Positions 1 to 8,084 of a DNA stretch of 14,073 nucleotides are shown here, in pieces. Location of the stretch: positions 1 to 14,073 of the forward strand of contig JAZDKP010000136.1 in assembly GCA_043802925.1 (NCBI GenBank). Reading direction: 5' to 3'. Origin of the DNA: JAZDKP01 sp043802925 (lineage in GTDB: Bacteria > Fibrobacterota > OXYB2-FULL-49-7 > JAEUSG01). The notes beneath the pieces are model-generated. The model was not told the DNA's origin. It saw nothing but the letters and a program-made list of their open reading frames with translations, and did no database searches. The position numbers and the translations under genes were made by a program. Position 1 is the first letter of the stretch; each line of letters begins with the position of its first letter.

Positions 1-1611
1 CAGGATGGCCTTTTCGTACGTGTAGGTGTACGTGTCCTCCAGCGAATCCCTGGCAAAGTCGTAAATACGCAGCGAGTCGCGGCAGCGCTTATACTGCGGG
101 TACGCGAGCGTGTCGAGCCGTATTTTAGACACCGGGCAGAAGCGGAATTCCTTCGCGTTTGTATTGGGCACCCATGCCGTGTCGAACCCGCCGCAGCGCG
201 CGTTTGCGGTCACGGCCAGGTGCGCCTGCACCCAGCGGCCTTCGACCTGGCTGTAGCCCGTGACCAGCTCGCGAATGAGCGTAAGGTTCGTGCTGCCGTA
301 CGCCACCTTGAGGGTGTCGTTGAGCTTGACACCGCCCGGGTTGGGCAGGTATTGGTAGGTGCCGAAGCCCGTGCCCACGCTGTTGGTGATGGCGCCGCCG
401 CTTGCAGTGGTGGAGTCGAAGAAGTAGGTGGTGGTGCCCAGCTTGACGGTGCCATCGCCCGTAAAACTATACCGGTCAAGTTCGGTGACCGCGTCGACCC
501 AGTTGCCCGCAATGCGCTTGTCGCCGTGCTGCTGGTCACCTTTGATGGGGTGCACGATCTGCTTCTGGGTGCTGCCGTCGTACTGCATGGCCATGTAGTA
601 CTTGGTGTCGGACCAGTGGTTATGACCGCTCGCTTCTTCGTTGAACGGGACGGTGCGGCGGCGGTAAAGTGCGCTGATGCCGCCTCTGGAGCCGTTGGGG
701 CCGAGGATGTCGTCGTCGCAGTTGTAGAATTCCATCTTGAAGACATTGCCCACCTGGGGCAGGCCGTCCGTGCCGTAAAAGCCGGTGCCGTCAAGCGCGC
801 TCCAGAGCTCGGTTTTGTAGGGGAATTTGAACTCCATGTGCCATATGGAGCGGAACCAGGGGTCCGTGCCCTGCGATGTGGCCGCGAAGTCGATGCCAAA
901 GGCGCTTTGGCCGCGGGTGAAGTTGGTGGCCTCGTCGCCGCGGTTGTAATTGAGGAGAAGGTTTGAGTGGATGAGGCCGGTGAGGTAGGGCTCTTCGTTC
1001 ATGCGCTTGAGGAGCATGAGGTAGGCGGTGTGCGAGTTGTCACCGTAGGGCATGAGTGCGGCGTTGTCGCTGTAATAGCGGCGGAAGGTGTTGCCTCCGG
1101 TCTTTGACCAGAGTCCTGTGCCGTAGTCGCCCCAGTCCCACGGGTCAATGGAGAGCTGGATGCCGTCCTGCTGGTACCAGCCGAGCAGGCTGTCCACGTC
1201 GTGGATGTCGTCGTGCACTTCCACGCCCACATAGAGGCCGTCATGGTTGTAGCAGAAGCGCCAGATGGCGTGAAGGTCCTGCGGACCCTTGAACTCACGC
1301 GGATCCTGGCAGGCCTGCGCTGCGCCCGCGTCCTCCCAGCTGTTGACGAGCAGGGTCTCGGCGTACCACCAGATGGAGTCTTCGAGCAGGCCGTCGATGA
1401 CCGGTGCATAGTACCGCTGGGGAATGGAACCAGGGACCGGAGGCGTGGTGCGGACTTTGTACTTGATGTCCCCGCGGTAATGGCCCTCAAAAGGCGCCAT
1501 GAGCCCCGAGGTGTCGCAGTTTGTGGCATTGGGAAAATTGGCCGGGTCGAGCCAGGCCTGTGAAAAGAGCACTGCAGGCAACAGGCAGGTCAACAGGAGA
1601 ATACGAAGCAT
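1..1611 (-). CDS. Secreted protein with CBM9-like domain, partial (3' end beyond the left edge)
   Basis: The minus-strand frame starting with ATG at 1611 has no stop codon for all 537 codons to base 1, so the gene continues outside the window. The start has a strong ribosome site (AAGGAGG, about 4 bases upstream). Residues 1-17 are a typical signal peptide (one Arg, a Leu-rich core, predicted cleavage near LFS/QA). From about residue 70 it matches the start of CBM9/DOMON-like domains (PVIDGLLEDSIWWYAETL). Around 115-165 comes the characteristic strand pair FCYNHDGLYVGVEVHDD followed by DGIQLSIDP. Such domains bind carbohydrate ends in secreted or surface proteins. The part after about residue 330 is rich in Gly, Thr and Tyr and was not recognised. 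A T9SS-type sorting domain beyond the left edge is likely but not visible. An enzyme domain could also lie beyond the edge. Long open frames on the opposite strand here (220-966, 1201-1563) are antisense shadows of this GC-rich gene. Confidence 0.85.
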   Translation of the reverse strand, partial: MLRILLLTCLLPAVLFSQAWLDPANFPNATNCDTSGLMAPFEGHYRGDIKYKVRTTPPVPGSIPQRYYAPVIDGLLEDSIWWYAETLLVNSWEDAGAAQACQDPREFKGPQDLHAIWRFCYNHDGLYVGVEVHDDIHDVDSLLGWYQQDGIQLSIDPWDWGDYGTGLWSKTGGNTFRRYYSDNAALMPYGDNSHTAYLMLLKRMNEEPYLTGLIHSNLLLNYNRGDEATNFTRGQSAFGIDFAATSQGTDPWFRSIWHMEFKFPYKTELWSALDGTGFYGTDGLPQVGNVFKMEFYNCDDDILGPNGSRGGISALYRRRTVPFNEEASGHNHWSDTKYYMAMQYDGSTQKQIVHPIKGDQQHGDKRIAGNWVDAVTELDRYSFTGDGTVKLGTTTYFFDSTTASGGAITNSVGTGFGTYQYLPNPGGVKLNDTLKVAYGSTNLTLIRELVTGYSQVEGRWVQAHLAVTANARCGGFDTAWVPNTNAKEFRFCPVSKIRLDTLAYPQYKRCRDSLRIYDFARDSLEDTYTYTYEKAIL

Positions 1612-1698
1612 GGGCCCTCCTTCACTTCTTGCTTGATTTCACTATAAAGTTTGTATGATTGGGTAATATAATTTGAGAAATCATGGTAATGGAAGAGG
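1612..1698. promoter_or_regulatory. Divergent intergenic region between the CBM9-like gene and the YkgJ-family gene
   Basis: This 87-base AT-rich gap separates two divergent starts, so both promoters should lie here. On the plus strand there is a perfect TATAAT at 1667-1672, but no good -35 box at 16-18 bases. On the minus strand TATAGT (1646 to 1641) would give a leader of about 23 bases containing the AAGGAGG ribosome site of the CBM9-like gene. Both -10 assignments are inferences from AT-rich sequence. Confidence 0.4.
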
Positions 1699-2487
1699 AT
1701 GTTTGCGTATTTTTATAACCGTATGATAATAGAAGGGCTTGCGAAACTTTATCATCAGTTGCCGGAGGTTCCCTGTGAGGGTTGCGGGGAGTGTTGCGTT
1801 TCGCCTACCTGTACGGCCATCGAGTTCACCGGGGCCATCAATTATCTTATTCATAACTTTACACGGGAACAGGTTGAAAAGATACTCATGGCGTCCATTG
1901 TACCGCACCCTGCGTTCGAAGGGAATCTGCGGTGCTGCCTGCAGGACGCCGGGACGCGGCGCTGTCTTGTCCATCCCGCGCGGACCCTGGCATGCCGGCT
2001 CTTCGGCCTCCCGGCCATCAGCAATTTCAAGATAGAGAACATGGAAAACTGCCGGAAGATTGACTTTACCCGCTGCGGGAAGGCGGACGAAGCGGATATC
2101 CGCGCCTGGCTATCGGAGCTGACGCGCCTGAACGGGGAGGTCGCGCCCTATTACTGCGAGCCCTACTGGATTGCGGGGCTGAACATCGAGTGTTGGCTCG
2201 CGGTCTACTTTGATCCGCTCCTGGACCCGGGCGCATTCGGGGATCTCAAGCGCTACCTGCATGCGTCAGTGGACCTTTCCTTTATGACGGACCGTTACAA
2301 GGACGTGACCCAGCTTAAGGACAAGGTCGACCGCATCACGCTCCTCTATCAGTTGATTGAATGGGGTGACAGGGAAGAGGCGCTGGGCCTGGTGCACGCA
2401 CTGCGCACCGCCTATCCCATGACCGGGACTTATTACCATGCTGAACTTTCAAAGATAGAGGCCCTGCTCAACACGCCAGCGGTTTGA
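1699..2487 (+). CDS. YkgJ-family cysteine cluster protein (CxxCxxCC)
   Basis: This 262-residue protein is probably cytoplasmic and has no signal peptide. Residues 26-33 read CEGCGECC, the signature of the YkgJ/UPF0153 family (putative zinc- or iron-chelating Cys cluster). The downstream Cys pattern of the family follows at about 75-105, where CLVHPARTLACRLFG fits the usual 'C-x-Y-x-x-R-P-x-x-C-R' block. The biochemical role of the family is not established. Residues 110-262 are a family-unlike extension with many aromatic and acidic residues, perhaps helical near the end. The ATG at 1699 has GGAAGAGG directly in front of it, so spacing is tight; ATG at 1723 (residue 9) is the alternative, and an in-frame stop at 1687 excludes an earlier start. 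It ends 49 bases before porU on the same strand, but porU seems to have its own promoter. The family call is firm and the function unknown. Confidence 0.82.
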   Translation: MFAYFYNRMIIEGLAKLYHQLPEVPCEGCGECCVSPTCTAIEFTGAINYLIHNFTREQVEKILMASIVPHPAFEGNLRCCLQDAGTRRCLVHPARTLACRLFGLPAISNFKIENMENCRKIDFTRCGKADEADIRAWLSELTRLNGEVAPYYCEPYWIAGLNIECWLAVYFDPLLDPGAFGDLKRYLHASVDLSFMTDRYKDVTQLKDKVDRITLLYQLIEWGDREEALGLVHALRTAYPMTGTYYHAELSKIEALLNTPAV

Positions 2488-2499
2488 TGCTCAAAACGG

Positions 2500-2528
2500 T
2501 TGAGTCTGCGCTGTATACTTGCTATATT
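2500..2528 (+). promoter_or_regulatory. Extended -10 sigma70-type promoter of porU, predicted near-leaderless
   Basis: TTGAGT (2500-2505) is separated by exactly 17 bases from TATATT (2523-2528), which is preceded by the extended -10 element TGC (2520-2522). A transcript would start near 2535, two bases before the ATG at 2537. No Shine-Dalgarno sequence is present upstream of that ATG. A short inverted repeat, CTCAA (2490-2494) and TTGAG (2500-2504), overlaps the -35 box and could be a weak hairpin or operator. Confidence 0.55.
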
Positions 2529-2536
2529 TTTCATTG

Positions 2537-5500
2537 ATGCGACATTTTCTTGGACTGTTCCTTTCCGTCTGTATCGTGACGCCCTTTGCCGCCCCGCCCC
2601 GGGTGACGGTGCTCAAGGACGGCGCGGATGCTTTTTCCTTTGAGGTCGTTTTTGACGACCCGGTCATGACGCAGGAGGGGCCCTTTACCGTGGTTTCGGT
2701 GGACGGCGTTCTGCAGACCCCGCCCTCCGGCGCCCCTTCTGTGCCGCTCATACAGTACCTGGTGGGCATGCCTTCGGGCACACCCAAGGTGACCTGGAGC
2801 GCGGCCGGCACGCGTTCCTACACCCTTCCAACTCCACTGCGGCCTGTGTTTCTGGGAGACCCGGGTAGTCGGCCGGACGCTTATTCGATGGACAGTGCAT
2901 CGTACCGTCTTCCCGCGGTCCCGTCCGGCCATGTGCTCTGGGGCAGCGGCAGCGTGGCCAACCAGCGCGTGCTTCAATTGCATATGTCGCCGCTGCAATA
3001 CCAGCCTTTGACCGGGCAGCTCCTGTTCGCAAAAAAACTTTGGGCCACGGTCACTTTTTCCGGGACAGGCCGCGCGGTCTCCGCGGGCCGGTTTGAAAGC
3101 GTGCTACGGAACACACTCCTGAATTACAAGACCGCGTGCGCTTTCCGCGACGCGGCCCCCCTGGCGCGTACCCGGGCGCTGCAGGATAGCACCCCGTTCC
3201 GGTTCAACCGGCTCTATAAAATAAAGGTCCGCAACAACGATGAGTTCCAGGCCGATGCCGAAGGCCTTTACCGTATCACGGGCGCGGACCTTGCGGCCGC
3301 GGGAGACCCGCTTGTGGGCGTGGACGTGGACGATGTCCGGCTTTACGGGGTCCGTTCGCTGGTGCTCCGGCAGCCTTATACCGAAGGGGATGAGGACTCC
3401 GCGGAGTTCACGGAACTGCCCATCGCGGTCACGGACCACAACGGGAATCATACCTTTGATGCAGGCGATGACATTCGTTTTTATGGGCAGGGGGCTTCCC
3501 GTTTTGCCCCCTCGGACTCCGGTTTTGTCTTCCATAATCACCCGTTTGATTTCAATAACTATTACTGGCTTGCGCTTGACGCCAACACGAGCGCGCCTCC
3601 GCGCCGGCTCGACACCCTATCCAACGGGACCTCGGCCCGGTCGAGGCGGTTGACGGCCTTTACAGAACGCGTGCATCGTGAAAGTAACCGGGACAATCCC
3701 ACCATTTATGACGGCGTCTTAAAAAAGCATTTCAAGGTGCTCTGGGCCTGGTGCGGACTCTCTTCCCTTGCGGATCCCTTCCGCGAGCCCCTGGACCCGT
3801 ATATCAAGGACATGGCGGGTTCCGCGGGCCGTATCCTGGTTCAGACCATGCGGGCTGACAGAACCGACAATATTTCCTATCCTTACTCGCTGGCCGTGCG
3901 CCTGAACCGCAGTACGCTGGGCAAGCCCGACGATTTCACTTTTACGTACACCGGGCTGCGGGGTGTGGGTGACACGGTGGAAATCGGCACCCTGGATGGT
4001 GTGGGGAGTCATTACCTGAACTGGTACGAAGTCGAATACCCGCGGAAGCTTGCGGCCCGCAACAACGCGCTCCTGTTTTACGGTCTTCCCGGGACGGACA
4101 CGTTGTTTGAATATGCCCTGACCGGGTTTACGCCGGGCGACACTCTGCTCTGCCTGGACGTGTCGGACCCGCTCCGGCCCGCCGTGGCCCGGACCTTGTT
4201 TTCGAACGACACCCTCCTGCTGCAACGGACCGGTTTCCCCTATGGCCTCGACACGCTTCAGGGCCGCCGCTTCTGCGCGGCTTCCGCAGCGGGTTTTAGG
4301 CGTCCCGCCTCCATTGTGCGGCACACCCGTCCCGCCATGGCCAGCGTCCTCCGCGACCTGCACGACCCCGCGCCCCGCGCCGATTACCTGGTGATCACAC
4401 CCGCGCTGTTTTACGACGCGGCCCGCAGGCTCGCGCTGCACCGGGCGCAGTTCGCTTCCGACGCGGTAAGCGCGCCAAAAATCGTGCTGATGGAGGATCT
4501 CTACGACCAGTACAGCGGCGGGAAAATGGATATCACGGCCCTGCGTAACTTCCTGTTCTTTGCATCAAAGAAATGGGGCGTGTCGTATGTCGTGCTCATG
4601 GGCAACGGACACCGCGATTTCAAGGGCTACATCGGGGTGCAGGACCCCAATTACATTCCGCCCTACGAGACCTTTGCCGCATCCGAGGGACCGCTTATTT
4701 ATTCACCCATGCTCCGGAGCAACGGGGGGGCCACGGACGACTTTTACGCGGGTACGCCGAGTTCCTTCAAATTAATGGTGGGCCGCCTCCCTGTCAGCAA
4801 CACGTCGGAGGCTTTGGCGGTGGTCGATAAAATCATCCGCTTCGAGACCGATAGCCTTGACAACCGCATCTGGCGCAACCGCGTCCTTTTTCTCGCGGAC
4901 GATGACTGGCAGCTTTCGGGTATTGACGTTGTGAACTCGAACTTCAGCACGCAGCATATGAATGTCTGCGAGCGCATGGCCGCGGTGCTTCCGCCGGCCG
5001 TGGAAAAGGTCAAGGTCTACATGCAGGAGTTTCCCGTGAATTCCGTGTCGCGCGAAAAGCCCGAGGCCGAGGCCGCCCTGGTGGACGCCGTGAACCGGGG
5101 CGCGCTCCTCTGGACCTTTGTCGGGCACGGTGGGTTCAACAAACTCACCGATGAACAGGTCTTTACGCTTGAAAAGTCATTTCCCCGTTTCAAGAACGCG
5201 GGAAAGTGCGGGATGTTCTGGGCGGCTTCGTGCAATGTGGGCGAGTTCGACAATCTGAATGAGGAGAGCATCTGCATCAAGCTGCTCACGGCCGCGGACG
5301 TGGGCATGACCGCCACGGTCGGCGCCTCCCGTGAATCGTTTGGCGGCGACAACGCGGACTTCCTCAACAAATTCTTCCGCGTCCAGTTCAGCCATCCCAA
5401 CGATCCGCCGGTCCCGCTCGGAGAGGCCATGGTGGCGGCCCGTCTTTACCGGACGGTCCTCGATACCGTGCACTCCGGCACCATCAATGACAATTCCCGG

Positions 5501-6694
5501 GTTTACAATCTTTTCGGCGACCCGGCCATGTACCTGTACCCCGCCTTTGGCCGTATCACGGTCGACAGCACCGCGCTGTATGACACGCTTTCCATGCTCC
5601 AGAAGCTCCGCATTACGGGGCGGCTGGAGGAGGGGGGCGCGGTTCCTTCCGCCAAGCTTTCGGTGCGTCTCATCGGCCCGGATCTGCCGGTCTCCGTCAA
5701 GTATGACCGGGGGGTTGGCAGTACGATTGTCTCGGACGCCATCACCATTCTCCGGCCCGGCACGGTCCTGTTATCTAACGTGGCCGAGGTACGGGACGGC
5801 CGTTTTTCCCTCGATTGCCGGGTGCCCAAGAGCGTCCCCTTCTTCACCGCGGGTTCGCGCCTCAGCTTTTTTGCCTGGTACGGCGGCCGTGAAGCGCAGG
5901 AGGGGCTCGGTAACATCTACTTCTCCGGGGCTATTCCGGCCGGCATCGACTCCCTGTGTGACGGCAACGGGCCGTCGATAATTCTGTATGTCAATGGCGC
6001 AAGAAACAGCGGGCTCGAATTCGAGAGCGCGCCCGCAGGCGAGTCCTTTTCGCTCAACCGGAAGTCGGTCCTTACGGTCCTCATGGAGGACCCGGACGGC
6101 ATCCGTACCGTGGGCAGCACGGTGAACGAAGGGCTGTTCTACGAAATGCCAGGGCTCTTTGACCGCCGCCGCGTGGAATCGGTGACCGAGGTGGACGGGC
6201 ACCCGGAGCAGCGCTATTTCAACCTGATCATGGACAACGAGCTCTTGGGTGTCAGCCAGTCGCTAAAAGGCAAGGAATACGATTTTGTGGTCATCGCACA
6301 GGACAACTTTGACAACAGCACGCGGCGGGTTTATAAGGCGCGCTTTGCGGATGACACCGAGGCCGGCCTGTCGCGCGAAGAAATTTACAATTATCCGAAT
6401 CCCTTCCGCGGAAAAACGCGTTTTATCTGGGAGACCACGGATCCCTGCAATGTGGCCATAAAAATTTTCACGCAGTCCGGCCGGCTCATCCGTGTGCTCC
6501 AAAGCCGGGATGTGCGCGGCACCTACGCCGCAGGGGCCCAAAGCGAATGGGACGGACTGGACGAAGCCGGAAACCCCGTGGCCCGGGGCGTCTACTTTTA
6601 CCAGATGTCCTTCAGCCGGATTGGTACGGTTTCGGGCACCGAAGCCGCCCTGCCCGGGGAAAAGCCCTTTCTCGGGAAAATGATGAAGTTTTAA
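2537..6694 (+). CDS. porU: C25 (gingipain-type) cysteine peptidase, PorU-like type IX secretion sortase
   Basis: The product has 1385 residues from the ATG at 2537; a TTG at 2519 is an alternative start, but the ATG gives a compact signal peptide (MRHFLGLFLSVCIVTPFAA, cleavage near residue 19). Residues about 225-350 show the conserved N-terminal PorU/gingipain block (EGLYRITGADL, then AGDDIRFYGQG and a YWL strand). The peptidase domain spans about 613-1000, from ADYLVITPALF to NLFGDPAMYLYP. The catalytic pair is visible: His864 in FVGHGG and Cys899 in WAASCNVG, close to gingipain spacing. Ig-like material follows, and residues about 1280-1385 form a FlgD/T9SS-type C-terminal domain (YNYPNPFRG, then DEAGNPVARGVYFYQ). 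PorU removes sorting domains of T9SS cargo at the outer membrane and attaches them to a surface anchor. No porV or other T9SS gene is adjacent, so a different secreted C25 peptidase remains possible. PorU of Bacteroidota is somewhat shorter. Confidence 0.85.
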   Translation: MRHFLGLFLSVCIVTPFAAPPRVTVLKDGADAFSFEVVFDDPVMTQEGPFTVVSVDGVLQTPPSGAPSVPLIQYLVGMPSGTPKVTWSAAGTRSYTLPTPLRPVFLGDPGSRPDAYSMDSASYRLPAVPSGHVLWGSGSVANQRVLQLHMSPLQYQPLTGQLLFAKKLWATVTFSGTGRAVSAGRFESVLRNTLLNYKTACAFRDAAPLARTRALQDSTPFRFNRLYKIKVRNNDEFQADAEGLYRITGADLAAAGDPLVGVDVDDVRLYGVRSLVLRQPYTEGDEDSAEFTELPIAVTDHNGNHTFDAGDDIRFYGQGASRFAPSDSGFVFHNHPFDFNNYYWLALDANTSAPPRRLDTLSNGTSARSRRLTAFTERVHRESNRDNPTIYDGVLKKHFKVLWAWCGLSSLADPFREPLDPYIKDMAGSAGRILVQTMRADRTDNISYPYSLAVRLNRSTLGKPDDFTFTYTGLRGVGDTVEIGTLDGVGSHYLNWYEVEYPRKLAARNNALLFYGLPGTDTLFEYALTGFTPGDTLLCLDVSDPLRPAVARTLFSNDTLLLQRTGFPYGLDTLQGRRFCAASAAGFRRPASIVRHTRPAMASVLRDLHDPAPRADYLVITPALFYDAARRLALHRAQFASDAVSAPKIVLMEDLYDQYSGGKMDITALRNFLFFASKKWGVSYVVLMGNGHRDFKGYIGVQDPNYIPPYETFAASEGPLIYSPMLRSNGGATDDFYAGTPSSFKLMVGRLPVSNTSEALAVVDKIIRFETDSLDNRIWRNRVLFLADDDWQLSGIDVVNSNFSTQHMNVCERMAAVLPPAVEKVKVYMQEFPVNSVSREKPEAEAALVDAVNRGALLWTFVGHGGFNKLTDEQVFTLEKSFPRFKNAGKCGMFWAASCNVGEFDNLNEESICIKLLTAADVGMTATVGASRESFGGDNADFLNKFFRVQFSHPNDPPVPLGEAMVAARLYRTVLDTVHSGTINDNSRVYNLFGDPAMYLYPAFGRITVDSTALYDTLSMLQKLRITGRLEEGGAVPSAKLSVRLIGPDLPVSVKYDRGVGSTIVSDAITILRPGTVLLSNVAEVRDGRFSLDCRVPKSVPFFTAGSRLSFFAWYGGREAQEGLGNIYFSGAIPAGIDSLCDGNGPSIILYVNGARNSGLEFESAPAGESFSLNRKSVLTVLMEDPDGIRTVGSTVNEGLFYEMPGLFDRRRVESVTEVDGHPEQRYFNLIMDNELLGVSQSLKGKEYDFVVIAQDNFDNSTRRVYKARFADDTEAGLSREEIYNYPNPFRGKTRFIWETTDPCNVAIKIFTQSGRLIRVLQSRDVRGTYAAGAQSEWDGLDEAGNPVARGVYFYQMSFSRIGTVSGTEAALPGEKPFLGKMMKF

Positions 6695-6727
6695 AGCGGG
6701 CACCGGAAGAGGACGCTGAAACGCTCG

Positions 6728-8011
6728 TCACCCTGCACTACAATCATCTCGTAGTCGCCCATCGGAAATGGGCTGGCGCACCAGGCTCCACAGGAACGCC
6801 ACGCCGATCAGGTCCAAACAGGCAATAACCGGGAAGAGCGGGGCGTATCCGATGTGTTTCACCACATACCCCGTGGTGAACGTGAAAATCATGCCGCCCA
6901 ACAGCGCCGCGCTACCGGTGAAGCCGTAGGCCACACCCACGGTCTCTTTTGGGAAAAGGTCGGCCGGAAGGGTGAGCAGGGTCGCGGACATGGCCGAGTG
7001 CGCGAAGGCGCCCACGCAGAAAAAGAAGACGGCCCAGCCCGGGGTCGGCGCCTTTCCGATGAACACGGCGAAGAGCATTATAAGCGCGGCGGTGAGGGCC
7101 GCCGCTTTACGGGCGTGCAGGAAGGAGAGCCGCAGCTTCATGAAAAGCGGAGAGAGGGCACCGCCGAACAGGGAGCCGAAATCACTTGCCAGGAAGGGCA
7201 GCCACGCAAAGACCGCGATCTGCTTGAGGTTCATACCGCGCGCGGTGGAAAGGTAAAGGGGGATCCAGTACACGAAAAAGGACCAGGCGGGCTCCGAGAA
7301 GAAACGGGCCACGGATATGCCCCAGAAATTCCGGTGCTTCAGCACCTTTTTCAGCGAGGGCTTGGCCGCTCCCTCGCCGGTTTTGGTGTGGTCCTGGCGA
7401 ATGTGTGCGAACTCGGTTTCCGTGAGCAGGGGGTGTTCCTTCGGGGAACGGTAGAAAAAATAGAAGAAGAAGGCCCATACGAGCCCGAAGGCGCCTGTGA
7501 GCACGAAGGCCCACTGCCAGCTCCATTTCAAAATAATGAAAGCGACAAGCGGCGGGGCCACCATGGCGCCCACGCTCGCGCCCGTGTTGAACAGGCCCGT
7601 GGCCAGGGTCCGTTCCTTGCGCGGAAACCACTCGGACACGGCCTTGATGCTGCCCGGGAAATTCCCCGCCTCGCCCACGCCCAATAATCCGCGCAGTAAT
7701 GCGAAGGAGCGCCAGCCGGACGCAAGGCCGGACGCCATCTGAACCAGGGACCAGAAGGTGATGGACAGCGTAAAGCCGATGCGGAGACCCAGAAGATCGA
7801 TGACCTTGCCCGCGATGGGATGGCATATAAGGTAGGTGATTTGGAAGGCGATGATGATGTAGGAGAACGTCTGTTCGTCAATCGACAGGGAGGCCTTTAG
7901 CGTGGGGGCCGCCACCGAAAGGCAGCTCCGGTCCAGGTAATTGATGATGGTAACGCACATGAGCAGGCCGGCCACCCACCACCGCAGACCACGAATCTTA
8001 AAAGCGCTCAT
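6728..8011 (-). CDS. MFS transporter, hexuronate-type (anion:cation symporter family)
   Basis: This 427-residue protein has about 12 membrane helices and is an inner-membrane symporter. The family signature is clear. NYLDR sits at the end of helix 1 (24-28), Arg107 begins the loop R-GLLGVGEAGNFPGS, and EWFPRKER (127-134) leads into ATGLFNTGASVGAMVAPP. This block is typical of the ACS family that includes ExuT (galacturonate/glucuronate) and related sugar-acid carriers. A cytoplasmic loop of about 35 polar residues separates the two six-helix halves. The ATG at 8011 has GGAG five bases upstream. It is the last gene of the probable minus-strand operon, 73 bases after the esterase gene, and converges on porU with a 33-base gap holding no clear terminator. 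Its base composition resembles the GC-rich left half more than its operon partners. The exact substrate (hexuronate, glucarate or another organic anion) cannot be fixed from sequence alone. Confidence 0.88.
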   Translation of the reverse strand: MSAFKIRGLRWWVAGLLMCVTIINYLDRSCLSVAAPTLKASLSIDEQTFSYIIIAFQITYLICHPIAGKVIDLLGLRIGFTLSITFWSLVQMASGLASGWRSFALLRGLLGVGEAGNFPGSIKAVSEWFPRKERTLATGLFNTGASVGAMVAPPLVAFIILKWSWQWAFVLTGAFGLVWAFFFYFFYRSPKEHPLLTETEFAHIRQDHTKTGEGAAKPSLKKVLKHRNFWGISVARFFSEPAWSFFVYWIPLYLSTARGMNLKQIAVFAWLPFLASDFGSLFGGALSPLFMKLRLSFLHARKAAALTAALIMLFAVFIGKAPTPGWAVFFFCVGAFAHSAMSATLLTLPADLFPKETVGVAYGFTGSAALLGGMIFTFTTGYVVKHIGYAPLFPVIACLDLIGVAFLWSLVRQPISDGRLRDDCSAG

Positions 8012-8084
8012 ATATTCTCCAAAAAAATGTTTACACAGGTTGAGGAGGCGCGCCGCTCCGCTTACATGCGGCTATGTTTAAACG
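8012..8084. other. Operon-internal gap at a base-composition boundary
   Basis: This gap lies between the esterase stop and the transporter start. It contains a GC-rich inverted repeat, GCCGC (8052-8056) and GCGGC (8068-8072), with an 11-base loop. It also has two near-identical 10-mers, ATGTTTACAC (8027-8036) and ATGTTTAAAC (8074-8083). The inverted repeat is not followed by a T-run in transcription direction, so it is not a convincing terminator. Sequence to the right is visibly less GC-rich than to the left. Confidence 0.35.

Noticed and set aside
220..966. Plus-strand frame of 248 codons (and 1201-1563, 120 codons)
   Set aside because: They are exactly antisense to the continuous minus-strand CBM9-like gene, have no good ribosome site, and no recognisable domain.
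210..1529. Minus-strand frames at 210-899 and 999-1529
   Set aside because: Low-complexity Ser/Thr/Ala/Arg-rich translations in a wrong frame of the same strand; the correct frame is open for the whole 1611 bases and has a domain match.
6695..6727. Possible bidirectional terminator between porU and the MFS gene
   Set aside because: Only 4-base stems with long loops and no T-run on either strand.
6854..7687. Plus-strand frame of 277 codons opposite the MFS gene
   Set aside because: It is antisense to a clearly recognised membrane transporter, and its Gly/Glu/Arg/His-rich translation is typical of such shadows.
8047..8083. GGCGCGCC and GTTTAAAC palindromes (AscI/PmeI-like), first suspected as cloning scars or a terminator
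   Set aside because: Both sit in natural-looking intergenic sequence, with no vector sequence and no T-run; probably chance.
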